Source: Spirochaetaceae bacterium
Lineage (GTDB): Bacteria > Spirochaetota > Spirochaetia > SZUA-6 > Bin103
Assembly (NCBI GenBank): GCA_026710565.1
Contig: JAPOQV010000006.1
Span: forward strand, 12,551-76,550
DNA length: 64,000 nucleotides
Reading direction: 5' to 3'
Part shown: positions 54,462 to 63,021 of the stretch, piece after piece
How the letters are laid out: each line of letters starts with the position of its first letter
Position numbering within the stretch: the first letter of the stretch is position 1
Position numbers and translations under genes: made by a program
The notes under the pieces: generated by a model
Database searches by the model: none
The model's input: only the letters and a program-made list of their open reading frames with translations
What the model was told of the DNA's origin: nothing

Positions 54462-54773
54462 CGTTGCTCCTTTTCGTGTTTTCGACAAGACAATTGTCAG
54501 CGCGCTACGGTGCCACATCTTTGCCCGATTGTCAAGCTATCTCCGCGAATGCACCGGGACGCGCGGGGGCGCGGCACGTCGCGCCCCGCTCGGCGGGATT
54601 TGGGAGTTTAGGCGTGTCGGCAGGCATCGCGATGCAGAAGGCGGGTTGGCCAACACGTGGGCGAGGGTCAATGGGCGGGTCGACGGTGATGGCCACGAAG
54701 CCCGGCTCGCCCGGGGGAGTCCGGGAACGACCAGGACCTTTGCCACGGCCTTTCGTTAGACTGTCTGGCAGCA
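54462..54773. promoter_or_regulatory. Intergenic region with the promoter of the LplA-like gene
   Basis: On minus a TTGACA at 54535-54530 would be the -35 element, although no good -10 lies at 16-18 bases. A 10-base perfect palindrome GACAATTGTC at 54489-54498 sits between it and the start codon and is a likely operator. The plus-strand gene at 54774 begins at the other end; no Shine-Dalgarno is clear for it. The ORFs in this stretch are spurious. Confidence 0.55.
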
Positions 54774-55799
54774 ATGGAACCCACGCAAATCGGCGCGACC
54801 GTCGACTACGAGAAGCCCGGCAGGCAGCTCGGTCATCTCGCAGTTCCCTACTCGCACAACCTCGGCGGCTGGGCGAACCTGCAGGTCCCGGTAGCGGTGC
54901 TCGCCGCCGGTGAGGGCCCGACCGTCCTGCTCATGGCGGGAAACCACGGCGACGAGTATCCGGGGCAGGTCGCGATCCTGAAGCTCTGTCGGGAGCTGCC
55001 GCTCGAGATTGTCCGGGGCCGGCTCATCATGATCCCGGCGCTCAGCGTGCCCGCGTCGAAGGCCGGCGCACGCCTCTCACCTCTGGACGGGAAGAACTTC
55101 AACCGCTGCTTCCCCGGCGATCCGACCGGCTCGGTTGCGGAGATGCTGGCGCACTACTTGACTACCCACCTCTTCCCCTTGGCGGACGTCGTCATCGACC
55201 TGCACACCGGTGGGCGCAGCTTCGACTTCTATCCGTGCGCTCACATGCACTTGGTGCCGGACCGTGATCAACGCCGAGAGATGGTGGCCGCGGCGGAGGC
55301 GTTCAACACGGATTTTGCCTTGCTCTACACCGACATCGCCGGAGCCGGTCTGCTGCCGGTCGAGGCAGAGCGCCAGGGCAAGGTCGTCGTCACGACCGAG
55401 ATGGGCGGCGGCGAGCCCGTCCCGGCAAAGGTGCACCGACTGACCCAGGAAGGTCTGCGCAACGTGCTGGTCCACCTCGGCGTCGTGGCAGGCGAGAGGC
55501 GCTCGCGAGCCGAACTAGGCCTGCCGCCGACGCGCTGGGTACAGGCACTCGACCGCCAGGACTACCGCTTCGCGCCCGAGTCGGGGATCTACGAGAGCGT
55601 CGTCGAGCTGGGGAGCAGTGTGGCGGCCGGGGAGAAGGTCGGTCAGGTCCACTTCCTCGAGCGCCCGGACCGGGAGCCGGCTGCCGTCGTCGCGCTGACG
55701 GCGGGCGTTCTCCTCGGCAGCCGCGGCCCCTCCCTCGTCGGCCAGGGCGACTGCGTGGCCTGCATCGCCCACGACGTCGATCCGAGCATTCTCAAGTGA
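54774..55799 (+). CDS. Zinc deacylase of the succinylglutamate desuccinylase/aspartoacylase family, DoeB-like
   Basis: A 341-residue metallo-deacylase. Zinc ligands are H58 and E61 in GNHGDEY and H144 in DLHTGG, and the catalytic glutamate is E209 in TTEMGGGE. The length and the C-terminal SPSL-like beta domain (ESVVELGSSVAAGEKVGQVH) match N-alpha-acetyl-2,4-diaminobutyrate deacetylase of ectoine degradation. No other doe genes are nearby, so a different N-acyl amino acid is possible. The stop overlaps the next start (TGATG). Confidence 0.88.
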   Translation: MEPTQIGATVDYEKPGRQLGHLAVPYSHNLGGWANLQVPVAVLAAGEGPTVLLMAGNHGDEYPGQVAILKLCRELPLEIVRGRLIMIPALSVPASKAGARLSPLDGKNFNRCFPGDPTGSVAEMLAHYLTTHLFPLADVVIDLHTGGRSFDFYPCAHMHLVPDRDQRREMVAAAEAFNTDFALLYTDIAGAGLLPVEAERQGKVVVTTEMGGGEPVPAKVHRLTQEGLRNVLVHLGVVAGERRSRAELGLPPTRWVQALDRQDYRFAPESGIYESVVELGSSVAAGEKVGQVHFLERPDREPAAVVALTAGVLLGSRGPSLVGQGDCVACIAHDVDPSILK

Positions 55800-56278
55800 T
55801 GGTCCGTTCCAAGGAGCGTGGTTCAGGAACCTCTACAGCCCATGCCCTGCGGCACGAGTACGAGAGTTTCATCCGCACCACGCCGGAAGCGCTGTGGGAC
55901 GCCATCACCAGCGGCGAGCAAACCCGCCGATACTTCCACGGCACGCGCATCGAGTCGGAATGGCGAGTCGGGGCTGCCGTGATCTACCACAGCAGTCACG
56001 ACGGTCACATCGCTGTCGATGGAATGGTGCGGCACCTCGAGCGGCCGCGCCGGCTCTCCTACACGTGGAACGTTCGCTACGACCCCGAGCGCGCGGGAGA
56101 GGCGCCCTCGCAGGTCACGTGGGAGATCGAACCTCTCGGAGAGACCTGCAGGCTCATGCTGACGCACGCCTTCAGCGAACCGAGCAAGACCTTCCGAGAG
56201 GTCAAGTCGGGCTGGAACGCGATCCTGTCCTCGCTGAAATCCCTGCTTGAGACCGGAGAGCCTCTGTCGATCCCCTGA
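55799..56278 (+). CDS. SRPBCC (AHSA1/START-like) family protein
   Basis: A 159-residue protein with the AHSA1 pattern: YESFIRTTPEALWDAITSGEQTRRYFHGTRIESEWRVGA at the N-terminus, RHLERPRRLSYTW in the middle, TWEIEPLGETCRLMLTH and WNAILSSLKSLLETG at the end, typical of the hydrophobic-cavity helix-grip fold. It may bind a small hydrophobic ligand. ATG 55799 lies inside the TGATG overlap with the deacylase, so the two are coupled; GTG 55796 is directly before it. Ends convergently with VapC 2. Confidence 0.87.
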   Translation: MVRSKERGSGTSTAHALRHEYESFIRTTPEALWDAITSGEQTRRYFHGTRIESEWRVGAAVIYHSSHDGHIAVDGMVRHLERPRRLSYTWNVRYDPERAGEAPSQVTWEIEPLGETCRLMLTHAFSEPSKTFREVKSGWNAILSSLKSLLETGEPLSIP

Positions 56279-56290
56279 GCAGTGAGCAGG

Positions 56291-56719
56291 TCACGCTCTG
56301 GTGAGGACGCGGAGACCCTCCAACTCCGCCGCCAACGCGAGCCTCCCGTCCAGACAGATAAACGAAAGCGGGCCGGGGACCTGCTCGTGCACCAGCAGCG
56401 CCGCGCCGAGCTGACCCGCATCGGCCGCCCGCAACGGGTGCCGCGCCAACAGCCCGCCGGCACGGTTCCGAACGGCCAGCACGTCGGTCACCTCGTCCCA
56501 CGTGGCAGCGAGGGTATCCAACCGTTCAAGGACCGCGCCGCGTTGTGGACGCGTCAGCAAGCCTTCGCGGGTCCGGCGCTCCAGGGCACTGGTGATCTCG
56601 GTGCGCGTCCAGACCCAAGTGACGATACGGTCGTCTGCGGAGAGCCACGTCCGCGCCAGCGCACTGTCGGGCTCCGAGACGATGAGCGGGACCAGTGCCG
56701 ATGCATCCCAATACCTCAC
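56291..56719 (-). CDS. vapC: PIN-domain ribonuclease toxin (VapC-like), second module
   Basis: A 142-residue PIN protein with the acidic set D5 (RYWDASAL), E41 (TEITSAL), D100 (RAADAGQL) and D124 (CLDGRLA). The AADAGQLGAALL pattern differs from the first module's toxin, so these belong to separate VapC subgroups. It overlaps its antitoxin as ATGA (56716-56719). Confidence 0.9.
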   Translation of the reverse strand: MRYWDASALVPLIVSEPDSALARTWLSADDRIVTWVWTRTEITSALERRTREGLLTRPQRGAVLERLDTLAATWDEVTDVLAVRNRAGGLLARHPLRAADAGQLGAALLVHEQVPGPLSFICLDGRLALAAELEGLRVLTRA

Positions 56720-56997
56720 ACCCGGTCGCTGCGCTCCTCGGCCAACGCCGGTGAGAGAGTCGCCGGCAACACCAGCGGCGCCTCGTCCAGAATCGACGCC
56801 GCGCCGCCCATGCCCGGGCGCAGGAGGCCGGCGCTGATCAACCGCTCCCGTAGTGCCCCCTCGTCGCTCGCCGCGGGAGGAACCAGCCGGGCGACCGGCG
56901 TACCTCGATCGAGGACCTGAACCTCGCCGCCGCGGCGAACCTCGCGAAGGTACCGAGACAGATTCGCTTTCAAGCCGGAAACCGATACCGTCGTCAT
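56716..56997 (-). CDS. Phd/YefM-type antitoxin, second module
   Basis: A 93-residue antitoxin: [39 protein letters not shown] is the typical DNA-binding part, and the rest is the toxin-binding tail. The start is ATG 56997. There is no Shine-Dalgarno and the predicted transcript starts near the ATG, so the mRNA may be leaderless; TTG 57006 is an alternative start. Confidence 0.9.
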   Translation of the reverse strand: MTTVSVSGLKANLSRYLREVRRGGEVQVLDRGTPVARLVPPAASDEGALRERLISAGLLRPGMGGAASILDEAPLVLPATLSPALAEERSDRV

Positions 56998-57004
56998 CGT
57001 GACC

Positions 57005-57033
57005 AAAATAGTCTAGATGTCGAGACCAATCAA
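57005..57033 (-). promoter_or_regulatory. Promoter/operator of VapBC module 2
   Basis: On minus, TTGATT (57033-57028) and TATTTT (57010-57005) are 17 bases apart. The spacer holds the palindrome GTCTAGATGTCGAGAC (57011-57026, one mismatch), a likely antitoxin operator. Transcription would begin close to the ATG at 56997. Confidence 0.68.
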
Positions 57034-57090
57034 GTCCCCAGGCCCCGACCGCATCAAGACGGTATCATCCGACGCTTGAGGTCAAGCAAG

Positions 57091-57822
57091 ATGCCAGCAT
57101 TCGACATGAAGCCCGTGGACGTGCCGCAGGAGACTCTGGATGGACTGAAGTCGATACCGACCGTTACCGTGTACGCCGGGGTCTGCAACTACGGCTCCCC
57201 TCTGAACGTCTGCGAGGGACTGGTCAAGCTGACGCCCGGCCGGCAGCGCTTCGCGGCCCGGGCGCGGACCCTCAGATTCCTCCCCGTGCGCCCCGACCTT
57301 GCGAGCGAGAGAACCGGCGGCGAAGACGACCTGGAGTACGTCGCGATGGGACGGTGCGGGCCCGGCGATGTGCTGGTGGCGGACATCATGGGCTCGCGCC
57401 AGGACGTGGTGGCCGGCGACGTGAAGCTGCTGCAACTCTCCATGAACGGCGCGGCCGGCGTGGTGATCGACGGCGCTATCCGCGACCTCGACGTGATCGT
57501 CGACGAGGACTACGGGCTGACCGTGTACGCCACGCAGCGCAGCTTCCACGGCAGCGTGGCGGCGACCCCTGCCGAGGAGAACGGGCAGGTCCAGTGCGGC
57601 GGTGCGCTGGTGCGGCCGGGCGACGTGATGGTAGGCGACAACGACGGCGTCCTGGTGGTGCCGTCGTGGATGGCCGAGGCGGTCATGGAGTGGGCGCTCG
57701 AGCACGAGGATGCCGAGAACCACGTCAAGCGGAAGATCCGCGCGGAAGGGGTGTGCCCGGGCCGCCATTACCCGCCGAGCCCGGAGGTATTCGAGGAGCT
57801 GCGCCGCCTGAAGGGGCAGTAG
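57091..57822 (+). CDS. RraA-like / HMG-aldolase family protein
   Basis: A 243-residue protein of the RraA/4-hydroxy-4-methyl-2-oxoglutarate aldolase family. The core [26 protein letters not shown] holds the G-x-x-x-x-x-x-D-G-x-x-R-D signature for Mg2+ and substrate binding, and [18 protein letters not shown] the second conserved turn. Members cleave oxaloacetate-like or keto-acid substrates with divalent metal. ATG 57091 is preferred over TTG 57076; a GAGG lies 13 bases before it. No operon partner is evident. Confidence 0.87.
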   Translation: MPAFDMKPVDVPQETLDGLKSIPTVTVYAGVCNYGSPLNVCEGLVKLTPGRQRFAARARTLRFLPVRPDLASERTGGEDDLEYVAMGRCGPGDVLVADIMGSRQDVVAGDVKLLQLSMNGAAGVVIDGAIRDLDVIVDEDYGLTVYATQRSFHGSVAATPAEENGQVQCGGALVRPGDVMVGDNDGVLVVPSWMAEAVMEWALEHEDAENHVKRKIRAEGVCPGRHYPPSPEVFEELRRLKGQ

Positions 57823-57861
57823 CTCCGGCGACGCCCGCGCGTCGGCGCCGGTCACACGCTC

Positions 57862-57995
57862 CCGGGATCGCCCTTTCGCTGTCCCGCTGACTCGGAACGG
57901 GATTCACGACTCCCGGGAGCAGTTCGCGTGTCGCGAATGCTACTCACATCAGCCGTTCGTGACTCGCGTGGATTTGCACGAAAGGCGATTCCCGG
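57862..57995. repeat. Imperfect inverted repeat ahead of the tyrosinase genes
   Basis: CCGGGATCGCCCTTTCG (57862-57878) pairs with CGAAAGGCGATTCCCGG (57979-57995) with one small bulge on each side, around about 100 bases that contain two smaller hairpins (TTCGCG-TGT-CGCGAA, and a CTCCCGGGAG palindrome). It may be an RNA leader or a decayed mobile-element end; no gene is supported inside. Confidence 0.5.
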
Positions 57996-58057
57996 CAGGC
58001 GGGTGTCTTGCATAGCATTGCCCGACGCAGCCGCCGCGCACACGGGGAGGAATGACA

Positions 58058-58447
58058 GTGAAATCGCGTGCCGACGACACTTCGGGCCTTGCGCCTCCGA
58101 GCCTCGACGATCCGAGCGGTGTGGTGCTTGCCTCCGTACGCTGTGCGCAGCCGACGTGGATAAGCGACCGCTTGCCTCACTACGCGGAATGCGCCCCGAG
58201 GAGAGCCGGGTTGCCGAGCGTCCGCGTTGCGGAACATGCCGGCCGCCACATCCGGATCACGACAACGCATTCCATAGAGATCGATGGCCGTCCCGTCCGT
58301 CTGCACATGCACGTCGGCAACGATGGCCTGTTCCGCTGCAACGCGACACCGTACGCCGACTACGCGTCGGCCATGGATCTCGTGCGCACTCTCATCGATC
58401 GCTTTCCCCGGGCGTTCGACGGCTCAGCACGCGAACACCCTTCGTGA
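58058..58447 (+). CDS. Tyrosinase caddie-like (MelC1-like) small protein
   Basis: A 129-residue protein with an N-terminal variable part and then RHIRITTTHSIEIDGRPVRLHMHVGNDGLFRCN, YADYASAMDLVRTLIDRFP. The -IDGR-x(2)-LHMHV pattern with a His pair and the PYADYAS stretch resemble the copper-carrying caddie proteins of actinobacterial tyrosinases, though similarity is modest. It is encoded directly before the tyrosinase and overlaps its start as GTGA. GTG 58058 has GGAGG seven bases upstream; ATG 58052 is too close to that site. No signal peptide is evident. Confidence 0.65.
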   Translation: MKSRADDTSGLAPPSLDDPSGVVLASVRCAQPTWISDRLPHYAECAPRRAGLPSVRVAEHAGRHIRITTTHSIEIDGRPVRLHMHVGNDGLFRCNATPYADYASAMDLVRTLIDRFPRAFDGSAREHPS

Positions 58448-59319
58448 TCCGTCGGAACGTCCTCCTGGAACCGAAGGCCGCGACTGCCTTCATCACGGGC
58501 GTCTGGCGTCTCAAGGACCCGGAGCTGTTCCCATGGTCCGGGCGAGACGGGCTATCCATCTATGACTTCTTCGTGTTCTGGCATGAGCAGGCGCTGACGC
58601 TGTCGACACCGCCCGGACAGCGCGAGCGCAATGCGGCCCACTCGGGACCGGCATTCCTTCCATGGCATCGATACATGCTCATTCGCTTCGAGTCATTCCT
58701 TCGCCAGGCGCTCGATGACGACGACTTTCGAATACCCTATTGGGACTGGGCTGCCGGCGCCGCACTGGACGATCCGACCGAGTCGAGACTGTGGCAGGCC
58801 GAGCTGATGGGCCAGTTCGAGAGCTCGGCATGGACCGTCCGGCTTGAGTCGGATCCCCGGGATGGTATGCAGCGTGTCGCCGGGCGCAGCCTCAGCCGGG
58901 CACTCGGAGCGCAACTCAGCCTGCCCTCGCGGTCGGAAGTGCGTGCCGTCGTCAACCTTGAAAACTCCTACGACTCGCCACCCTACGACGAATCTGCGTC
59001 AGGGGCCCGCAACCGGATCGAACTGCTGCACAACCGCGTACACATGTGGGTCGGTGGAGACATGATGTTCGCAACGTCGCCGAACGATCCAACCTTCTAC
59101 CTGCACCATGCCAACGTCGATCGCATCTGGTCTGCCTGGAGCCGCGCCCACCCGGACGCCGGCTACCGGCCACGGGAGATGGAGGATGACGAACTGCTGT
59201 TTCATCGGATCGATGACCCACTGCACACGTATTTCGAGGAGAGCGTTACGCCTCGGATGATGCTCGACCATTCCGCCGCGTACTCGTACGACACGCTGAA
59301 CGACCTCATCGTCGAGTAG
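58444..59319 (+). CDS. Tyrosinase (type 3 dicopper) family protein
   Basis: A 291-residue tyrosinase. CuA ligands: H47 (FWHEQ), H66 (AHSGPAFLPW) and H75 (WHRYML). CuB: H196 and H200 (HNRVHMWVGGDM) and one of H221-H222 (DPTFYLHHANVDRIW). All six are present, so it should oxidise phenols to quinones. The chosen start GTG 58444 overlaps the preceding gene; the 172 upstream in-frame codons are a GC-rich shadow. Length is like the Streptomyces enzyme without a C-terminal plug domain. Confidence 0.9.
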   Translation: MIRRNVLLEPKAATAFITGVWRLKDPELFPWSGRDGLSIYDFFVFWHEQALTLSTPPGQRERNAAHSGPAFLPWHRYMLIRFESFLRQALDDDDFRIPYWDWAAGAALDDPTESRLWQAELMGQFESSAWTVRLESDPRDGMQRVAGRSLSRALGAQLSLPSRSEVRAVVNLENSYDSPPYDESASGARNRIELLHNRVHMWVGGDMMFATSPNDPTFYLHHANVDRIWSAWSRAHPDAGYRPREMEDDELLFHRIDDPLHTYFEESVTPRMMLDHSAAYSYDTLNDLIVE

Positions 59320-59463
59320 TCCGCTGCGCCTCGGCTGACCGCGAGGGAACGAAAGACATGATCCGCGCGGACGGCGTGGTGATCGACGGGCGCCATGCGC
59401 GACTCGACGTGAGCTGCGCCGCGCCAAAGGCCTATGGAGGACACGGTTGCTCGTGGGCGGAAA

Positions 59464-62400
59464 TCAGGGAGGGATCAGGACGATCTGCTGGTCACGGAAC
59501 GGAACCCTTGTGACCGGTCCACGACGGACCTCGTCGCGAATGTCCAGCGGAGACCGGTGTAGCGCCGAACTGCCGGGCAGCGTATAGGATTCCGCCTGAG
59601 TGTAGTCCACGCTGTAGCCAAGATCGGCAAGCGCGGCAATTGTTACCTTGCTGAATTTCTCGCTGGTCGAGACGGTGGAGGTCATCAGTTCGCTGCCGAA
59701 CACCGATTCGCGCCAGTGGCCATCCAACGATCCGGAACCGTAGCTCTGCGTATCGTTCTCCACCGGCACTTTGCCGCTGGTGTAGGAGTCCGCGATCTCG
59801 TTGAAGGCGCTTACGGCAGCAGTGCCGGAGAAGTGTGTGTCGGGCAGCGTCGTCGACTCAGGGTTGTTCCGCAGGTAGTCGCGCGCGGAATTGACCAATG
59901 AGTCATACCACTTGTTGAGGGTGCCGAATCCCAACGCGTGCCCGATTTCGTGGAGCGCCAAGATGCGGAGATTGCCCGAGCTCAACCGGTTGATGTCGGC
60001 CGAATCGAACGTCACTACGCTGGTATACGGCAGACCGTTCGTGTCCGTACGAATGGTGCAGGTACCGGCGCTGGCCCATACACCTCCCGCTCCGTCGATT
60101 GATTCCACACGGATGTCGATGAGCAGATCGTCTACGAACGACCCGAAGTCGTGGGTATTGCCTTTGAGGCACATGTTCGATACGGCTATGAGTCTTGCCT
60201 CCGGGCCCTCGGTGATCACGCTTTCCCACGTATCGGCCGCGGCGCGGATGGTGGCCTTCTGGCTGGCGCTCGGTTTCGTGGTCGTGGAGTACATAAGGTC
60301 GATGTCGAACGTCGTGTCCTTGGGATCGTTCGCATCGCGTAGCCAGATCGCGAGATCGTAGCGGGGCGTACCATTGCGAGCCCGAACGCGGACGTAGACC
60401 GTCGTGGAGGTGCTCTCGTCAGAGCTTTCCGTTTCGGTGGTGATGGACGCACCAAAGGCGATATTCTCCGGTTGCGTCGAGGCATCGAGCACCGCGCTCA
60501 CCGTTTCGCCGGGATTGGCGACAACCCGGAAGTAGTCGACATCCCCCTCCGTCTCCAAGTGCCCGGCGATCGGCTCCTGGGCAGTGGTCACGGTTGCCGG
60601 CACGACCGTGGTCGCGGTGTCCTTCGTGTCGCCATGGTCGTCGTTGGGGTCGACCTCCACCGCCACCGAGCTTGAACAGTTGTTCGTCGTGTCAGATTCG
60701 CCGATCACCGCGTCCACGCATGCCCCGTAGTAGTACGTCCCCGCGGTGTCCGGCGCGGTCAGATCCACCGACTGGCTGCTGGTGTCGGCAGCGGCAAGCT
60801 CCACCACGGCGTCCGTGCCCACCTGCGTGTCGGTGGTTGCGATCGTCGCGTCCGTCGACCGATAGTAGCGTAGCGTCGTCGCGGCGGCGGCGGCCCCTCC
60901 ATCGTTTTCCACCGACGCTGACAACGTGACTGCGCCGCCAGCCGCAGGAGTGCTATCGTCCACCGACGGCGATCGCACAACCAAGTCCGGCTTCGGCTGC
61001 GGCACGGTCACCGCCACCGTCACCGGTGTCGAGCAGTTGTTCGTCGTGTCGGACTCATCGGTCACCGCGTCCACGCACGCACCGTAGTAGTACGTCCCAG
61101 CCGTCGCCGGCGCCGTCAGGGAGATGGACTTCGCGCTGCTCCCCGACGCCGCCAGCGTCCCGATGGCGTCCGTCCCCACCTGCGTGTCCGATGTCGTGAT
61201 CGTGGCGTCATTCGATCGGTAGTAGCGCAGCGTCGTCGCCTCCGACCTTCCATCGCCGGCATTGCTCACCGTCGCCGACAGCGTGATCGTCGCTCCCGTC
61301 TCCGGACTCGTGTCGTCCGCCGTCGGCGTTCCCACCGCCAGGTCCGGGTACTTCGGCGCCTCCGCGTCCACCTCAACCGACGCCGAGCAGTTGTTGCCCG
61401 TATCCGACTCGTCCGTTACCGCGTCCACACACGCGCCGTAGTAGTACGCCCCAGCCGTCGCCGGTGCCGTCAGCGAGACCGACTTCGCACTGCTTCCGCC
61501 GGCGCCAAGGCCCGTGATCGCGATCGCGCCCGCGGCGACCTGCGTGTCGGAGGTCGTGATCGTGGCATCGGTCGATCGATAGAAACGCAGCGTCGTCCCC
61601 GCCGACGCTCCATCGCCGTCGTTCGTTACCGTCGCGGACAGCGTGAAGCCCGTGCCCGTAATCGGACGGCTGTCGCTGACGGTGACCGATGGCATCGCCA
61701 GGTCAGGTTGTCCGTGAGGCGTCGTCACTGTTGCCTGCACTTCGACCGGCACGGACGTCGAGCAGTTGTTCGTCGCGTTCGATTCGCCCGCGACCGCATA
61801 CACGCACGCCCCGTAGTAGTACGTCCCTTGCGTCGACGGCGCCGTCAGCTCCACCGACTGGCTGCGGCTTCCCGCAGCGGCAAGCCCCGCCACCGCATCC
61901 GTTCCCACCTCCGTGTCGGATCTCGTGATCGTGGCGTCCGTCGACCGGTAGTAGTGCAGCGTGGTCGACGCCGCAGTTCCACCACCGTCGTTCCTGACCG
62001 TTGCCGACAGTGTGAAGCTCGCACCGATGACCGGGCGGGTGTCGCTCACCGACGGTGACGTCACCCGCAAGTCCGGGAATCTCGGCTCCGGGACGGTCAC
62101 CGGCACCGACGTCGAGCAGTGGGTGGTGGTGTCCGATTCGTCCGGCACCGCGTCCACGCACGCCCCGTAGTGGTATGTCCCGGGCGTGAGCGGCGCCGTC
62201 AGCTCCACCGACTGGCTGGCGCTGCCCGAGGGGGCCAGCCGGGCCACCGCGTCCGTACCGACCTCCGTGTCGGAGGTCGTGATGATGGCGTCCCCCGAAC
62301 GGTAGTAGCGTAACGTCGCCGCCGCCGCGGCTGCCCGGCCACCGTTCTTCACCGTTACCGACAGCGTGAACTCCGTGCCGGCGCGCGGAGCGCTGTCGCT

Positions 62401-63021
62401 CACCGACGGAGACGTGACCACGAGATCCTGCTGCCCCTGCTCCCCCGGCTCCTTGGCGGTGGCCTGTACCGTGACCTTCACGGACGTCGAGCAGTTGTTC
62501 GTGGCATCGGTCTCAGCCGGAACCGCGTCCACGCACGCCCCGTAGTGATACGTTCCGCGCGTAGACGGAGCCGGCAGCTCCACGGACTCGCGGACGCTCG
62601 CCGAAGCGGCGAGTTCGGCCACCGCGTCCGTCCCCACCTCCACGTCGCTCGCCGTGGTCGTCGCGTCCGTCGACCGGTAGTACCGCAGCGTCGTCGCCTC
62701 CGAGGCTCCCCCGCCGGCGTTCGTGACCGTCGCCGACAGGGTGAACCGCGCGCCAGCGGCCGGAGAGCCTTCGCTGACCGCCGGCGATGTCACCAACAGA
62801 TTCGGACTGCTCCCTGCAGCCGTCTCGTCGGACGGACCCATGGCGCTGCAACTCGCAAGCACGATACAGATGAGCGCGGCGGTCGGGTCTATCGGGCCGG
62901 GCAGTCGACCGCGGACGTCGCTGAACTTCCCCTGAATCGCTCTCGCCACCGCGGAAAAGGAGGTCCTGCATTCCGGGAGCGACCCCAGTGGGGCTCCATT
63001 CCTGATCGCCGCTCGGCGCAT
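59464..63021 (-). CDS. CARDB-repeat lipoprotein with PPC and M8-like metallopeptidase domains
   Basis: A 1185-residue surface protein. A hydrophobic stretch ends IVLASC, a lipobox, near residue 58. Six CARDB-type repeats of about 120 residues follow (each with TLRYYRSTDATI, VGTDAV, GTYYYGACVDAV and NNCS blocks), covering 60649-62805. A pre-peptidase-like domain (GDVDYFRVVANPGETVSAV) precedes a zinc metallopeptidase: HEIGHALGF near residue 1024 and a distal HWRESVFGSELM block, as in leishmanolysin-like M8 proteins. It probably degrades extracellular protein while anchored to the outer membrane. The start is unclear: ATG 63021, GTG 63030 or GTG 62949; none has a Shine-Dalgarno. Confidence 0.85.
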   Translation of the reverse strand: MRRAAIRNGAPLGSLPECRTSFSAVARAIQGKFSDVRGRLPGPIDPTAALICIVLASCSAMGPSDETAAGSSPNLLVTSPAVSEGSPAAGARFTLSATVTNAGGGASEATTLRYYRSTDATTTASDVEVGTDAVAELAASASVRESVELPAPSTRGTYHYGACVDAVPAETDATNNCSTSVKVTVQATAKEPGEQGQQDLVVTSPSVSDSAPRAGTEFTLSVTVKNGGRAAAAAATLRYYRSGDAIITTSDTEVGTDAVARLAPSGSASQSVELTAPLTPGTYHYGACVDAVPDESDTTTHCSTSVPVTVPEPRFPDLRVTSPSVSDTRPVIGASFTLSATVRNDGGGTAASTTLHYYRSTDATITRSDTEVGTDAVAGLAAAGSRSQSVELTAPSTQGTYYYGACVYAVAGESNATNNCSTSVPVEVQATVTTPHGQPDLAMPSVTVSDSRPITGTGFTLSATVTNDGDGASAGTTLRFYRSTDATITTSDTQVAAGAIAITGLGAGGSSAKSVSLTAPATAGAYYYGACVDAVTDESDTGNNCSASVEVDAEAPKYPDLAVGTPTADDTSPETGATITLSATVSNAGDGRSEATTLRYYRSNDATITTSDTQVGTDAIGTLAASGSSAKSISLTAPATAGTYYYGACVDAVTDESDTTNNCSTPVTVAVTVPQPKPDLVVRSPSVDDSTPAAGGAVTLSASVENDGGAAAAATTLRYYRSTDATIATTDTQVGTDAVVELAAADTSSQSVDLTAPDTAGTYYYGACVDAVIGESDTTNNCSSSVAVEVDPNDDHGDTKDTATTVVPATVTTAQEPIAGHLETEGDVDYFRVVANPGETVSAVLDASTQPENIAFGASITTETESSDESTSTTVYVRVRARNGTPRYDLAIWLRDANDPKDTTFDIDLMYSTTTKPSASQKATIRAAADTWESVITEGPEARLIAVSNMCLKGNTHDFGSFVDDLLIDIRVESIDGAGGVWASAGTCTIRTDTNGLPYTSVVTFDSADINRLSSGNLRILALHEIGHALGFGTLNKWYDSLVNSARDYLRNNPESTTLPDTHFSGTAAVSAFNEIADSYTSGKVPVENDTQSYGSGSLDGHWRESVFGSELMTSTVSTSEKFSKVTIAALADLGYSVDYTQAESYTLPGSSALHRSPLDIRDEVRRGPVTRVPFRDQQIVLIPP
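60649..62805 (-). repeat. Six tandem CARDB repeats within the metallopeptidase gene
   Basis: Units start near 62805, 62430, 62076, 61707, 61347 and 60990 and are 118-125 codons long. The later units are the most alike (GTDAIGTLAASGSSAKSIS-type blocks shared), suggesting fairly recent duplication. The paired cysteines of each repeat (ACVDAV and NNCS) may form a disulfide. Confidence 0.88.

Noticed and set aside
57928..58443. A 172-codon N-terminal extension of the tyrosinase frame
   Set aside because: It is Arg-rich, overlaps the caddie-like gene in another frame, and the tyrosinase domain begins after the GTGA overlap at 58444.
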